64,000 nt of DNA, from contig CAYVFC010000023.1 in NCBI GenBank assembly GCA_964450715.1, forward strand, positions 11,242-75,241, read 5' to 3'. This stretch comes from CAYVFC01 sp964450715 (GTDB lineage Bacteria > Myxococcota_A > Polyangia > Polyangiales > JAFGIB01). The translations under genes and the position numbers were made by a program. The notes under the pieces are model-generated. The model saw only the letters and a program-made list of their open reading frames with translations, was not told where the DNA came from and ran no database searches. Below, piece by piece: positions 25,504-33,030 of this stretch; position 1 is the first letter of the stretch; each line of letters begins with the position of its first letter.

Positions 25504-26268
25504 ATGTCGGCTAGCAAGCTCTGCTCACCAGCTCTGACCCTGTCGATCCTGGTCCTGGGGGCGTCGACCGCCGTGCGCGCACAATCGGCGGCGGAGATAC
25601 TGGAAAAGGTGGACAAGGCCGCCTTCGTCAAGAGCAGCCGGGCGGACATGATCCAGATGGTGGTCACGCCCTCGGGCGACAAGCGCACCTTCAAGATGCG
25701 CGCCTACTCCTTCAACGGAAACGAAAAGGGGATGACCGAGTACCTGGAGCCCAACCAGGTGCGCGGGATGAAGATCCTTAGCCTCAACGACGGCGACGAT
25801 ATCTGGACCTATTTCCCGCGAACCAACCGCACGCGGAAGATCGCCTCCTCGGCCCGCAACCGCAAGGTGCAGGGTTCCGACTTCACCTACGACGACATGG
25901 CCACGGGCAAGCTGGCCCAGGACTGGAAGGGCAAGGTGGTGGGAAGCGAGAAGATCGAGGGAAAGCAGTGCTTCAAGCTGGAAGCCACCCCCACCGCCTC
26001 CGGACCCAAGTCTTACTCGAAAATCCATCTCTGGGTGGACAAGACCGATTACACCGTGCCCCGCATCGAGTACTTCGATCTAGACGGGGTGAAGCTGAAG
26101 ATGCTCGAGATTACCCAATATAAGAAGGTATCCGGCGTGCTCTTTCCCTTCCGGTACGTAATGACCAACCTGCTGGACGGCGGCAAAACCCTGATGAAGG
26201 TGGACAAGGCCGAGATCAACGTGAAGCTCGACCCAGCGCTGTTCACCGAGGCCGCGCTCGGTAAATGA
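25504..26268 (+). CDS. outer-membrane lipoprotein-sorting (LolA-like) periplasmic protein
   Basis: A 254-residue secreted protein: signal peptide to about residue 27 (ending RAQ), then an AEILEKVDKA start and a half-barrel pattern (DIWTYFPRTNRTRKIASSARN, GSDFTYDDM, LEATP, KIHLWVDKTDY, IEYFDLDGVKLKMLE) characteristic of the LolA-like family found beside MMPL-type RND pumps. Such proteins are thought to carry hydrophobic cargo across the periplasm. GGAGG lies upstream of the ATG. The end overlaps the next gene by four bases (ATGA). Confidence 0.9.
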   Translation: MSASKLCSPALTLSILVLGASTAVRAQSAAEILEKVDKAAFVKSSRADMIQMVVTPSGDKRTFKMRAYSFNGNEKGMTEYLEPNQVRGMKILSLNDGDDIWTYFPRTNRTRKIASSARNRKVQGSDFTYDDMATGKLAQDWKGKVVGSEKIEGKQCFKLEATPTASGPKSYSKIHLWVDKTDYTVPRIEYFDLDGVKLKMLEITQYKKVSGVLFPFRYVMTNLLDGGKTLMKVDKAEINVKLDPALFTEAALGK

Positions 26269-28154
26269 ACGATATTCGGATTCGTCTGTTGCCAAGGACC
26301 GCGGGGACGGGCCGGGCGACCGCCCGGGCTGCACCCGCGGGGGCGGGCCTGGCGACCGCCCGGTACCAATGCCTTCGGTCGCGGGAGGGGGCAAGCCCCC
26401 CTACCGCTCGCAGCCAACCCACCGTAGCGGCGGGCCGGGCGATCGCACGATGCGCTATCGCGGCAGCGGTTTTTCTGCTCTCATTCACCTCCCCCACCCT
26501 GGCCCAGGAACCGGCGAAACCCGATCGGGATACAGAGAACAAACAGGCCCCCGCGGGGGAACAGACCCCCGATTCCGGGACCGATGCGCCCGCGACTCCT
26601 GATGAGTCCGAGCCGAAAAGCGACCCCGAGACGGCGGGAGAGCCCGAGCGGCCGCAGCCCGAGGCAGAGCCGCAGCCCGAGGCAGAGCCGCAGCCCGAGG
26701 CGGAAACGGAAACGGAAACGCAACTCGCCGCCGAGACGCGCGAGGATGACGCGGTAACCGAGCCTTCCGACGAGGCATTCTCCTCGGACGACGAGGACCT
26801 GTTCGAGCAGATGGGCTCCTTCGAGGAAGACGGAGCCGGAGAGACGGACGCGGAGGCCGGCCAGAGCGCTCCGGTCGGGGTGCGCCTGCACGGCTCGCTG
26901 GAGAACCAGCTCACCGGCTTCTGGCTGCGGCGGCCGGGGCGCGGCGGTCGGCTATCGCCCCACGACTACACCCGGCTTCGCGTCGACGTGGACGCGGACC
27001 TACCGGGCGGCGTACAGGTGCGATCCGACGCGGTGGGCAGGCTCTTCGTGGGCGAAACCATGTTCCACCTGCGCGACCTGGTCCCGGAGCAGACCTTCGA
27101 CGACCTCGTCGAGCGCGACGACCTCTGGGCAGCGGTGGTGGGCTCGGGCGCCTTCACCTACGAACTGGAGGACGAGCTATACCTCGACAACGCCTACCTG
27201 AAGGTCCCGGCCGGCCCGCTTCTTGTCTCGCTGGGCAAGCAGCCGCTGGAGCAGGGCGCGGGATACGTGTGGAATCCCACCGACGTGTTCATCGAGAAGG
27301 AGATGTTCGATCCCACCTACGAGAAGGAGGGAGTCGTCTCGTTACGCGCGATGGTCCCCCTGGGCGAGATCGCCTCGCTCGACCTGGCCGCGGCCCCCGA
27401 GGGCGCTTTCGAGAAGTGGACCGCCGGCGGCCGCGGTCGGTTGCGCCTGGGCCCGCTGACCTTTGGCCCGGCGGCCTATCTCACCCGGGTCGAGCGAGCC
27501 GATCTGGAGGGCTCGATCGACGGCAGGCTGCAGGAGGCGAGAGCGACGGCAGGGATTCTGGGCGTTCAGCCCGAGCAGCTCGTACGCGAGATGATGGAAT
27601 CGCAGGCAGCCACGGGCGGCGACCTCGAGCGGGCCTTTCCGGTCGCCGACGCGCGCCGGGTCATGGTGGGAGGCGACGCCGTGCTCGACGTGGAGGGGGT
27701 GCGCCTCTGGACCGAGGGAGCGTACAACTTCGTCGACGACGAGCCGGGAGCGCCGGAAGACTGGTGGGAGCTGAGCGCCGGGCTCGAGTACTTCTTCACC
27801 TTCGAAACCCACCTGATGGCCGAGTACTACCACTACGGCCGGGGACCGGAGCAGCGCGACGGGACCTACAGCCTCAACGACTGGATGGGTGTGTTGGCGA
27901 CCGAGCTCCGGGCGCTGGGGCAGGATCTGATCTTCGTATCCGTCGATCATCCCATCGCCGACTTCTGGACCGTGGGTCTCTCCTCCATCGGCTCTTTTTC
28001 CGACCTGTCCGCCGCGGTCATGGCCGACGTTCGCTGGGACTTCATCCAGGACGGCGAGATCTGGCTCATGCTGGCCGGCACTGCTGGCGAGCCCGAGGAC
28101 TTCCTCTCCTCCGGCGTGGGCCAGGGGTGGATCAGGGTCAAAGTATACTTCTGA
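26265..28154 (+). CDS. predicted outer-membrane beta-barrel protein of the RND operon
   Basis: A 629-residue protein. The signal peptide h-region lies unusually late (about residues 64-80, ending TLAQ) because residues about 13-52 are encoded by a palindromic repeat. After it comes an acidic low-complexity segment with three PEAEPQ-type units, then from about 205 a beta-rich C-terminal region with alternating aromatic strands (LHGSLENQLTGFWL, YLDNAYLKVPAGPL, AYNFVDD, LEYFFTFETHLMAEYYHYG) and a terminal aromatic residue (VKVYF), as in outer-membrane barrels. The context TetR, RND, LolA-like, barrel suggests the outer-membrane exit or acceptor. It overlaps the upstream gene by four bases. Confidence 0.75.
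   Translation: MNDIRIRLLPRTAGTGRATARAAPAGAGLATARYQCLRSREGASPPTARSQPTVAAGRAIARCAIAAAVFLLSFTSPTLAQEPAKPDRDTENKQAPAGEQTPDSGTDAPATPDESEPKSDPETAGEPERPQPEAEPQPEAEPQPEAETETETQLAAETREDDAVTEPSDEAFSSDDEDLFEQMGSFEEDGAGETDAEAGQSAPVGVRLHGSLENQLTGFWLRRPGRGGRLSPHDYTRLRVDVDADLPGGVQVRSDAVGRLFVGETMFHLRDLVPEQTFDDLVERDDLWAAVVGSGAFTYELEDELYLDNAYLKVPAGPLLVSLGKQPLEQGAGYVWNPTDVFIEKEMFDPTYEKEGVVSLRAMVPLGEIASLDLAAAPEGAFEKWTAGGRGRLRLGPLTFGPAAYLTRVERADLEGSIDGRLQEARATAGILGVQPEQLVREMMESQAATGGDLERAFPVADARRVMVGGDAVLDVEGVRLWTEGAYNFVDDEPGAPEDWWELSAGLEYFFTFETHLMAEYYHYGRGPEQRDGTYSLNDWMGVLATELRALGQDLIFVSVDHPIADFWTVGLSSIGSFSDLSAAVMADVRWDFIQDGEIWLMLAGTAGEPEDFLSSGVGQGWIRVKVYF
26303..26412. repeat. palindromic repeat inside the signal-peptide coding region
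   Basis: Two GGCGACCGCCCGG palindromes (about 26317-26330 and 26351-26363) are followed by GAGGGGGCAAGCCCCC. The second motif also occurs in the intergenic repeat at 6024-6142 (GAGAGGGCAAGCCC). Its translation is Ala/Arg/Gly-rich and unlike the rest of the protein, so it looks like an in-frame insertion. Confidence 0.6.
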
Positions 28155-28216
28155 CGGTTATCTGCCCCTTTACGCGGTGCCCTGAGCGGTTTTTAATAAG
28201 ACACGGAGGGCAAACC

Positions 28217-29299
28217 ATGCGCCAAACATCCCTGACGACAGCCATGGCCGTCATCGCCGCCCTGTCGGCCACCGCCTGCAGTTCCGACGATGACGGCACC
28301 TCCCTGCCCGGCTGCGGCTCGGACGTTGACTGCAAGGGCGACCGCGTCTGCGAGAACGGGCAGTGCGTGGATCCGGGCGCCACCGGCGGAGCATCGGGCG
28401 GATCTGCCGGCTCGGGGACGGACGGCGAGGCCGGCAACCCCGGCGACGGGGGCGACAGCGGTGGATCGGGCGGCGAAGCGGCCCCGGGCGGCTCGGGTGG
28501 CTCCGGCAGCGCCGGAGAGACGGGCGGATCGAGCGGCACGGGCGGAAGCGACGGGGTCGACGACCCGATGCTGGAAGCGGCCTGCATCGCCGACTGCGAC
28601 GCCATGACCGACGCCGGGTGCGAAGAGACCCTGCCCTCCCATGACCAGTGCGTGGCCAGCTGCCTGATGCTGGACGCGTCGCTGCAGGGCTACTGCTTCA
28701 AGGAGACCCGCGACTACTACGCCTGCAAGGCCGATGGCGGATATTCCTGCCTGGACGGCCGCGCTATCCCGCACTCGAGTTGTATCGAGGAGCAGACCGC
28801 TCGCACCGAGTGCACCTTGGCCGTGCCCTGCCGCAAGTACTGCGTAACCGCCGTAGAAGAGTCGTGCGCCGACGACCACCAAACCTGCGTCGAGCAGTGC
28901 CTGGACGAGCGCAAGCAGCTGGATAGCAGCTGCGCCTACGACTACGACCGCCTGATCGCCTGCTGGACCGACCGGCTTATCTGCGAAAACGGCCTGCCTT
29001 CCCCGCTGGAATGCGAGGAGGACCTGGCGGAGGCCGCCTGGTGCATCGGCGTGCACGACGAGGATTGCCAGGGGTACTGCTGGGCCGCGGATATTCTCGG
29101 CTGCGGTTCGGATACCTGCGTGACCGACTGCCGCGAGAAGATGGACGACTCCCGGTGCGGCACCTACTGGCGGTCGGCGCTGAACTGCGTGCTATCGCTC
29201 TCCACCCTTAATATGAGCTGCAGTGACGGAATACCGCTCCCCTCGGGAAGCTGCGCCGCAGAGGTACAAAGCTACGACGATTGCCTGATGAACTTGTAG
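28217..29299 (+). CDS. Cys-rich lipoprotein with Gly/Ser linker
   Basis: A 360-residue predicted lipoprotein with signal peptide and lipobox ending at Cys21 (LSATAC). A Cys-rich EGF-like stretch (CGSDVDCKGDRVCENGQCV) follows, then a Gly/Ser/Asp linker of about 60 residues and a C-terminal domain of about 240 residues with more than 20 Cys in regular CxxxC/Cx(9-12)C spacing, which suggests helical disulfide-linked repeats (for example CIADCDAMTDAGCEE, CIEEQTARTECTLAVPC). Ser at +2 predicts outer-membrane sorting. ACGGAGGG precedes ATG. It follows the barrel gene by 62 bases and may be a late member of that operon. Function unknown. Confidence 0.82.
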   Translation: MRQTSLTTAMAVIAALSATACSSDDDGTSLPGCGSDVDCKGDRVCENGQCVDPGATGGASGGSAGSGTDGEAGNPGDGGDSGGSGGEAAPGGSGGSGSAGETGGSSGTGGSDGVDDPMLEAACIADCDAMTDAGCEETLPSHDQCVASCLMLDASLQGYCFKETRDYYACKADGGYSCLDGRAIPHSSCIEEQTARTECTLAVPCRKYCVTAVEESCADDHQTCVEQCLDERKQLDSSCAYDYDRLIACWTDRLICENGLPSPLECEEDLAEAAWCIGVHDEDCQGYCWAADILGCGSDTCVTDCREKMDDSRCGTYWRSALNCVLSLSTLNMSCSDGIPLPSGSCAAEVQSYDDCLMNL

Positions 29300-29311
29300 C
29301 GGGATTCCACC

Positions 29312-29434
29312 CACGTCATTTAGAGCGCAGCGAGAAATCTCTTTACTCACGGTAGCTTGTAGAGATTTCTCCCTCTTGGAGGGGGAAGATGCAAGGGTAG
29401 ATCTCGACCTTTCCGCCTTCGGTCGAACTGACAG
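29312..29434. repeat. TCATTTCGA-type inverted repeat, copy 4
   Basis: The left arm is CACGTCATTTAGAGCGCAGCG, with AGAAATCTC and GAGATTTCT paired inside, and the right arm is GGTCGAACTGACAG. It begins 13 bases after the stop codon of the Cys-rich lipoprotein gene and may serve as a transcription end. Confidence 0.65.
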
Positions 29435-29785
29435 ACGGGGGCGATCGAAACGGCGTGGGCGCCATTGCTGCGACCATCGGATTTCGTCGAACAGGGGCCG
29501 TCGTGGGCAGCAGTCAGGGGCCGTCGTGGGCAGCCGTCCCTTTCTTGCATATATCCGTGGCGGCCAGGATCGTACCGGCGGGTAACGCCCCGCGCGGAGC
29601 CGTCCCTTTCTTGCACGATTGTCCCCTGATGCGGACGACTTTTTTCGTTTTGTTATTCCTATCCAGTCGACAAGTAGGATGATGTAGGGCACCGTAATTT
29701 CTCGCTGCACGGGACGACATACGTAGCAGTAATCCTTCATCAATATCCATTCGGATTCAGCGTCGTTGCGGAGAACGAAAACGCT
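29435..29785. other. 351-bp intergenic region with short direct repeats
   Basis: No gene is supported. CAGGGGCCGTCGTGGGCAGC occurs twice (about 29491 and 29516) and GCCGTCCCTTTCTTGCA twice (about 29535 and 29599), which looks like debris of a small repeat element. The last 150 bases are AT-richer and probably hold the promoter of the lipoprotein gene at 29786; no clear -35/-10 pair stands out. Confidence 0.5.
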
Positions 29786-31588
29786 ATGAAACGGCTTCTT
29801 CTACCATTTCTGGGACTATTGATTTGCGCGGTCGGCTGCTCGGCCGAAGGGAACAGCGGACAGGGGGCCCTGGCCGGGCAGGGTGGATCCAATCCGGACC
29901 AGGGCGCTGGCTCGGGCGGCGCGGCCGGTACGGAACAGCCCGGTCCTTTGCCGGAAGCCGACGCAGAGGTCGAGGCGGGAAGCCAGAGCCCGGACGCGAG
30001 CGGGCCGGACGACGGACGTGACGAGCCCGATGACACCATCCAAAACCTGATCGCGTCCGACTCCGGCGTGTCCAATCCCAACGCCGGACGCCAGGATGCG
30101 GGCGATCAGGACGCAGGACAGGCCGGTGCGGGAAGCGGCGGCGGTGGGAGCGGTGGCGGCGCGGGAAGCGGTGGGAAGGGCGCCCAGGATTCGGCAATCC
30201 CGGATGCCGGTTTGCAGGACGCCGCCGACCCGGACGCGGGCGATGGAGCGGTCACCTGGGAGGAGTTCTGCGAGGGCGGCGGCCCGCCGGTAAAGGTCGT
30301 CGACACCCGTCCGACCACCCCCGGCGACATGTGCACGGGTACCATCGCTCGCCGCCTTTTCGACCACTCGCTGTGCACCTGCGAGGAGGTGAGCTTTGCC
30401 GGATACCTCAAGACTCAGTCCTTTGACTCGAGCCTGGGACCGGCGGTGGTCAAGGCCGGCGCCCCGGTTGGCGTTAACGACGCTCTTGTCACCGGCTCAT
30501 ATATCGACGTGGGCGGCAGCTTCACCGTGAAAGGCGACCTCGTTTTCGCCGGACCGCTCGATGCGGGTGGCGACATCAAGCTGGGCAAGGCGGTCACCAT
30601 ACTCGGTGTGATCAACGCGCGGCGCGACCTCTGGCTCGGGCAGCCCTCCATCATCACCGCCGGCTCGGTCGGAAGGGATCTCTACACCCAGACCGGCGAC
30701 GGGGGCCCGCTCACGGTAGCCGTTGGCGGCAGCCGGGTGCAGACCGCGATCGACATCCCGCCTCCCTGCGAGTGCGAGCCGGACGAACTGCTGGACATCG
30801 ACTCCATCGTTGACGACGGAAAGCTCAACAACGACAACAATCACCCGGACGTGATGCTGGACCCGGCGGCGCTGAACAACCTGGGCTTCGCGACCGTGCT
30901 CGACCTGCCCTGCGGCCGCTTTTTCCTGGAATCGATCGGCGGCGTGGGCGCCGTCACCATCAACGTCACCGGGCGCACGGCGCTGTTCATCGAAGGCGAC
31001 GTGAGCACGGTGGGCGCGTTTCAGGTCAACTTCGTGGGGCCAGACGCCGAGCTGGATATTTTCATCAAAGGCGACCTGAACCAGATCGGCTACGGATCCT
31101 TCGGCAACGCGGACCGGCCCGCCGACCTGCGCGTCTACGTGGGCGGATCAGGCGACATCCTCTACCTGGGCTACCAGCCCTTTGCCGGCAATCTCTACGC
31201 CCCCAAGGCTCGACTGGCCTCGGACGGCTACCTGCCGGTCAACGGCTCGGTATTCGTCAGGGACATCATGGTCGGCGGCTACATCGACATCACCTATGAC
31301 CGGCACGTGCTCGACGTGGGTGACGACGAGGAGTGCTACGAGACGCCGGAGGATCCGCCGCCGCCGCCCGAAGACGCGGGCGTCGATGCCGGCATAGACG
31401 CCGGCGCCGATGCCGGAAGCGATGCCGCCGAGCCGCCCGAGGAGCCGGACTGCTACCCCTGCGACGGCACCTGTCCTACCAACCTGACCTGCATCGAGGG
31501 CTACTGCGCGCCGTGCCAGACCGACCTGGACTGCTGCGAACCGCTGGTCTGCTACGAGGACGGCCGCTGTGGCGCCTTGCTCTTCTAA
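29786..31588 (+). CDS. lipoprotein with polymer-like beta domain (DUF7305-like)
   Basis: A 600-residue predicted lipoprotein: lipobox ending at Cys18 (CAVGC), an Asp/Gly/Ala-rich linker to about residue 150, then a beta-rich domain at about 200-510 with short repeating strands (GGSFTVKGDLVFAG, GDIKLGKAVTILG, TALFIEGDVSTVG, LFIKGDL-like) and the segment GNLYAPKARLASDG...GSVFVRDIMVGGYIDITYD, which recalls the DUF7305/bactofilin-like right-handed beta folds. A second Asp/Ala linker and a Cys-rich tail (CYPCDGTCPTNLTC, CQTDLDCC) end the protein. It is followed after seven bases by the VWA lipoprotein gene. Likely surface-located; function unknown. Confidence 0.8.
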   Translation: MKRLLLPFLGLLICAVGCSAEGNSGQGALAGQGGSNPDQGAGSGGAAGTEQPGPLPEADAEVEAGSQSPDASGPDDGRDEPDDTIQNLIASDSGVSNPNAGRQDAGDQDAGQAGAGSGGGGSGGGAGSGGKGAQDSAIPDAGLQDAADPDAGDGAVTWEEFCEGGGPPVKVVDTRPTTPGDMCTGTIARRLFDHSLCTCEEVSFAGYLKTQSFDSSLGPAVVKAGAPVGVNDALVTGSYIDVGGSFTVKGDLVFAGPLDAGGDIKLGKAVTILGVINARRDLWLGQPSIITAGSVGRDLYTQTGDGGPLTVAVGGSRVQTAIDIPPPCECEPDELLDIDSIVDDGKLNNDNNHPDVMLDPAALNNLGFATVLDLPCGRFFLESIGGVGAVTINVTGRTALFIEGDVSTVGAFQVNFVGPDAELDIFIKGDLNQIGYGSFGNADRPADLRVYVGGSGDILYLGYQPFAGNLYAPKARLASDGYLPVNGSVFVRDIMVGGYIDITYDRHVLDVGDDEECYETPEDPPPPPEDAGVDAGIDAGADAGSDAAEPPEEPDCYPCDGTCPTNLTCIEGYCAPCQTDLDCCEPLVCYEDGRCGALLF

Positions 31589-31595
31589 TCCGATC

Positions 31596-32783
31596 ATGCG
31601 CGAGGGCAAGGTTCGGCGAACCGGCGCGCTGCTGTTGGCGCTTCTCCTCTCCGGCTGCGCCGAGGGCGTACCGTTCGATTCCAGCATATTGGAAACAAAC
31701 ACGGACGGCGGGGGCGCCGGAAGCGGTAACGACGACGGCGCCGCCGCCGGAACGGACGGCGGTAGCTATCGAGCCCCTGACAGCGGCGACCTGGCGAGCG
31801 GCGACCCCTTTCCCGGACCGGAGCAATGCGCCGATCTACGCGTGATACCCGATCGGGTCGTGCCCACGGTCGCCTTCCTCATCGACGGCTCGGGCAGCAT
31901 GACCTGCGCCTACCCGGCCGAGGCGAACTGTGACTGCGAGAGCCAGCTCCGCAACAAGTGCCAGCCCGAGGGCACGGATACGCGCTGGAAATCGCTCGGA
32001 GCCGCTCTGCTCGACACCGAGCGGGATCAGGGGGCGGACGGCGTGTTCAAATCGCTACAGGAAGTGGTGCGCTTCGGCATGGTGATCTACAACAACCACC
32101 CGGACGACGCCCGCTGCCCCAACCTCTCGGTCAGCGTCGGCGCCGGCCTAAACCGCTACGACGAGCTGGCCGGCGCCTTTCCGGACGAGCCCCCCGGCTT
32201 CAACACGCCCACCGGGCCCGCTCTCGAAGCCATGGTGCGCGGCATGCCGGACAGGGCCGAGGCCGCCGCGCAGGGGCTGGGGCCGCAGGTCATCGTGCTG
32301 GCCACCGACGGCCAGCCCTTCGAGTGCACCTTTGACATCGTCACAGCTCCGGATCTGGACTACGACACCGTGCTCGAGGCGGCCCGGCTGGCGGCGAGCA
32401 AGGGCATCGCGCTCTACGCCATCAGCCTGGCCGAGGCCACCGGCGAGTTCGCCGACCATTTGAACGAGGTAGCCTCGCTGGGCGGGACCGGGACCGCTTA
32501 CTTGCCGGCGGACCGCGACGACTTGATCGACGACCTGGGCGCCATCATCGGCGATGCCATCTCCTGCCGGGCCACCGTGCGCGGCACCATCGTGGTGGGC
32601 AAGGAGTGCGAAGGCACGGTGACGCTGGGCGGGACCGAGCTGGGCTGCAACCAGCCCGACGGCTTCAAGCTGGCCGACGAAAAGACCCTGGAGCTCACCG
32701 GCGCGGCCTGCGACACCTTCAAGAACGACCCCGGCGCCGAGCTCGAGGCCGTCTTCCCCTGCCAGGTCTACAACGTAGAGTAG
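31596..32783 (+). CDS. von Willebrand factor A domain lipoprotein
   Basis: A 395-residue predicted lipoprotein with lipobox ending at Cys21 (LLLSGC) and a low-complexity linker to about residue 75. The VWA domain at about 92-310 has a MIDAS DGSGSMT near residue 98 and downstream ATDGQP, so metal-dependent adhesion is plausible. The C-terminal part has Cys pairs (CEGTVTLGGTELGC). I choose the ATG at 31596 because the lipobox distance is normal; an in-frame GTG at 31569 would overlap the previous gene. Close linkage to the gene at 29786 suggests joint expression. Probably a surface protein-binding factor. Confidence 0.85.
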   Translation: MREGKVRRTGALLLALLLSGCAEGVPFDSSILETNTDGGGAGSGNDDGAAAGTDGGSYRAPDSGDLASGDPFPGPEQCADLRVIPDRVVPTVAFLIDGSGSMTCAYPAEANCDCESQLRNKCQPEGTDTRWKSLGAALLDTERDQGADGVFKSLQEVVRFGMVIYNNHPDDARCPNLSVSVGAGLNRYDELAGAFPDEPPGFNTPTGPALEAMVRGMPDRAEAAAQGLGPQVIVLATDGQPFECTFDIVTAPDLDYDTVLEAARLAASKGIALYAISLAEATGEFADHLNEVASLGGTGTAYLPADRDDLIDDLGAIIGDAISCRATVRGTIVVGKECEGTVTLGGTELGCNQPDGFKLADEKTLELTGAACDTFKNDPGAELEAVFPCQVYNVE

Positions 32784-32822
32784 GGGCTGGCCTTGCGCAC
32801 GCCCCATCTAACTCCTCTTTGG

Positions 32823-32967
32823 GTCGCGAGTTTCTGCGCCTCTCGCGCAAGAACTCCGCCGTGAGCCGCCTCAGTCACGAGTTTCTGCGCCTTTCGCGCA
32901 GGAACTCCGCCCTGGGACGCCTCAGTCGCGAGTTTCTGCGCCTCTCGCGCAGGAACTCCGCACCGCC
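32823..32967. repeat. three tandem 51-bp hairpin units
   Basis: Units begin at 32823, 32874 and 32925 with GTCGCGAGTTTCTGCGCC or a close variant. Each unit can fold: GAGTTTCTGCGC pairs with GCGCAAGAACTC around five bases. The period is exactly 51. They lie between the VWA lipoprotein and glycosyltransferase genes. Confidence 0.8.
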
Positions 32968-33030
32968 CACGCCCCCTGAGCCGCCACGCGCTCCTTAATT
33001 TTTTTCCCCCCTCCCCTATACTCTCGGCCG

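Noticed and set aside
32823..32967. Tandem 51-bp units considered as a CRISPR array.
   Set aside because: There are only three units, no spacers of constant length differ between them, and no cas gene is in the window.
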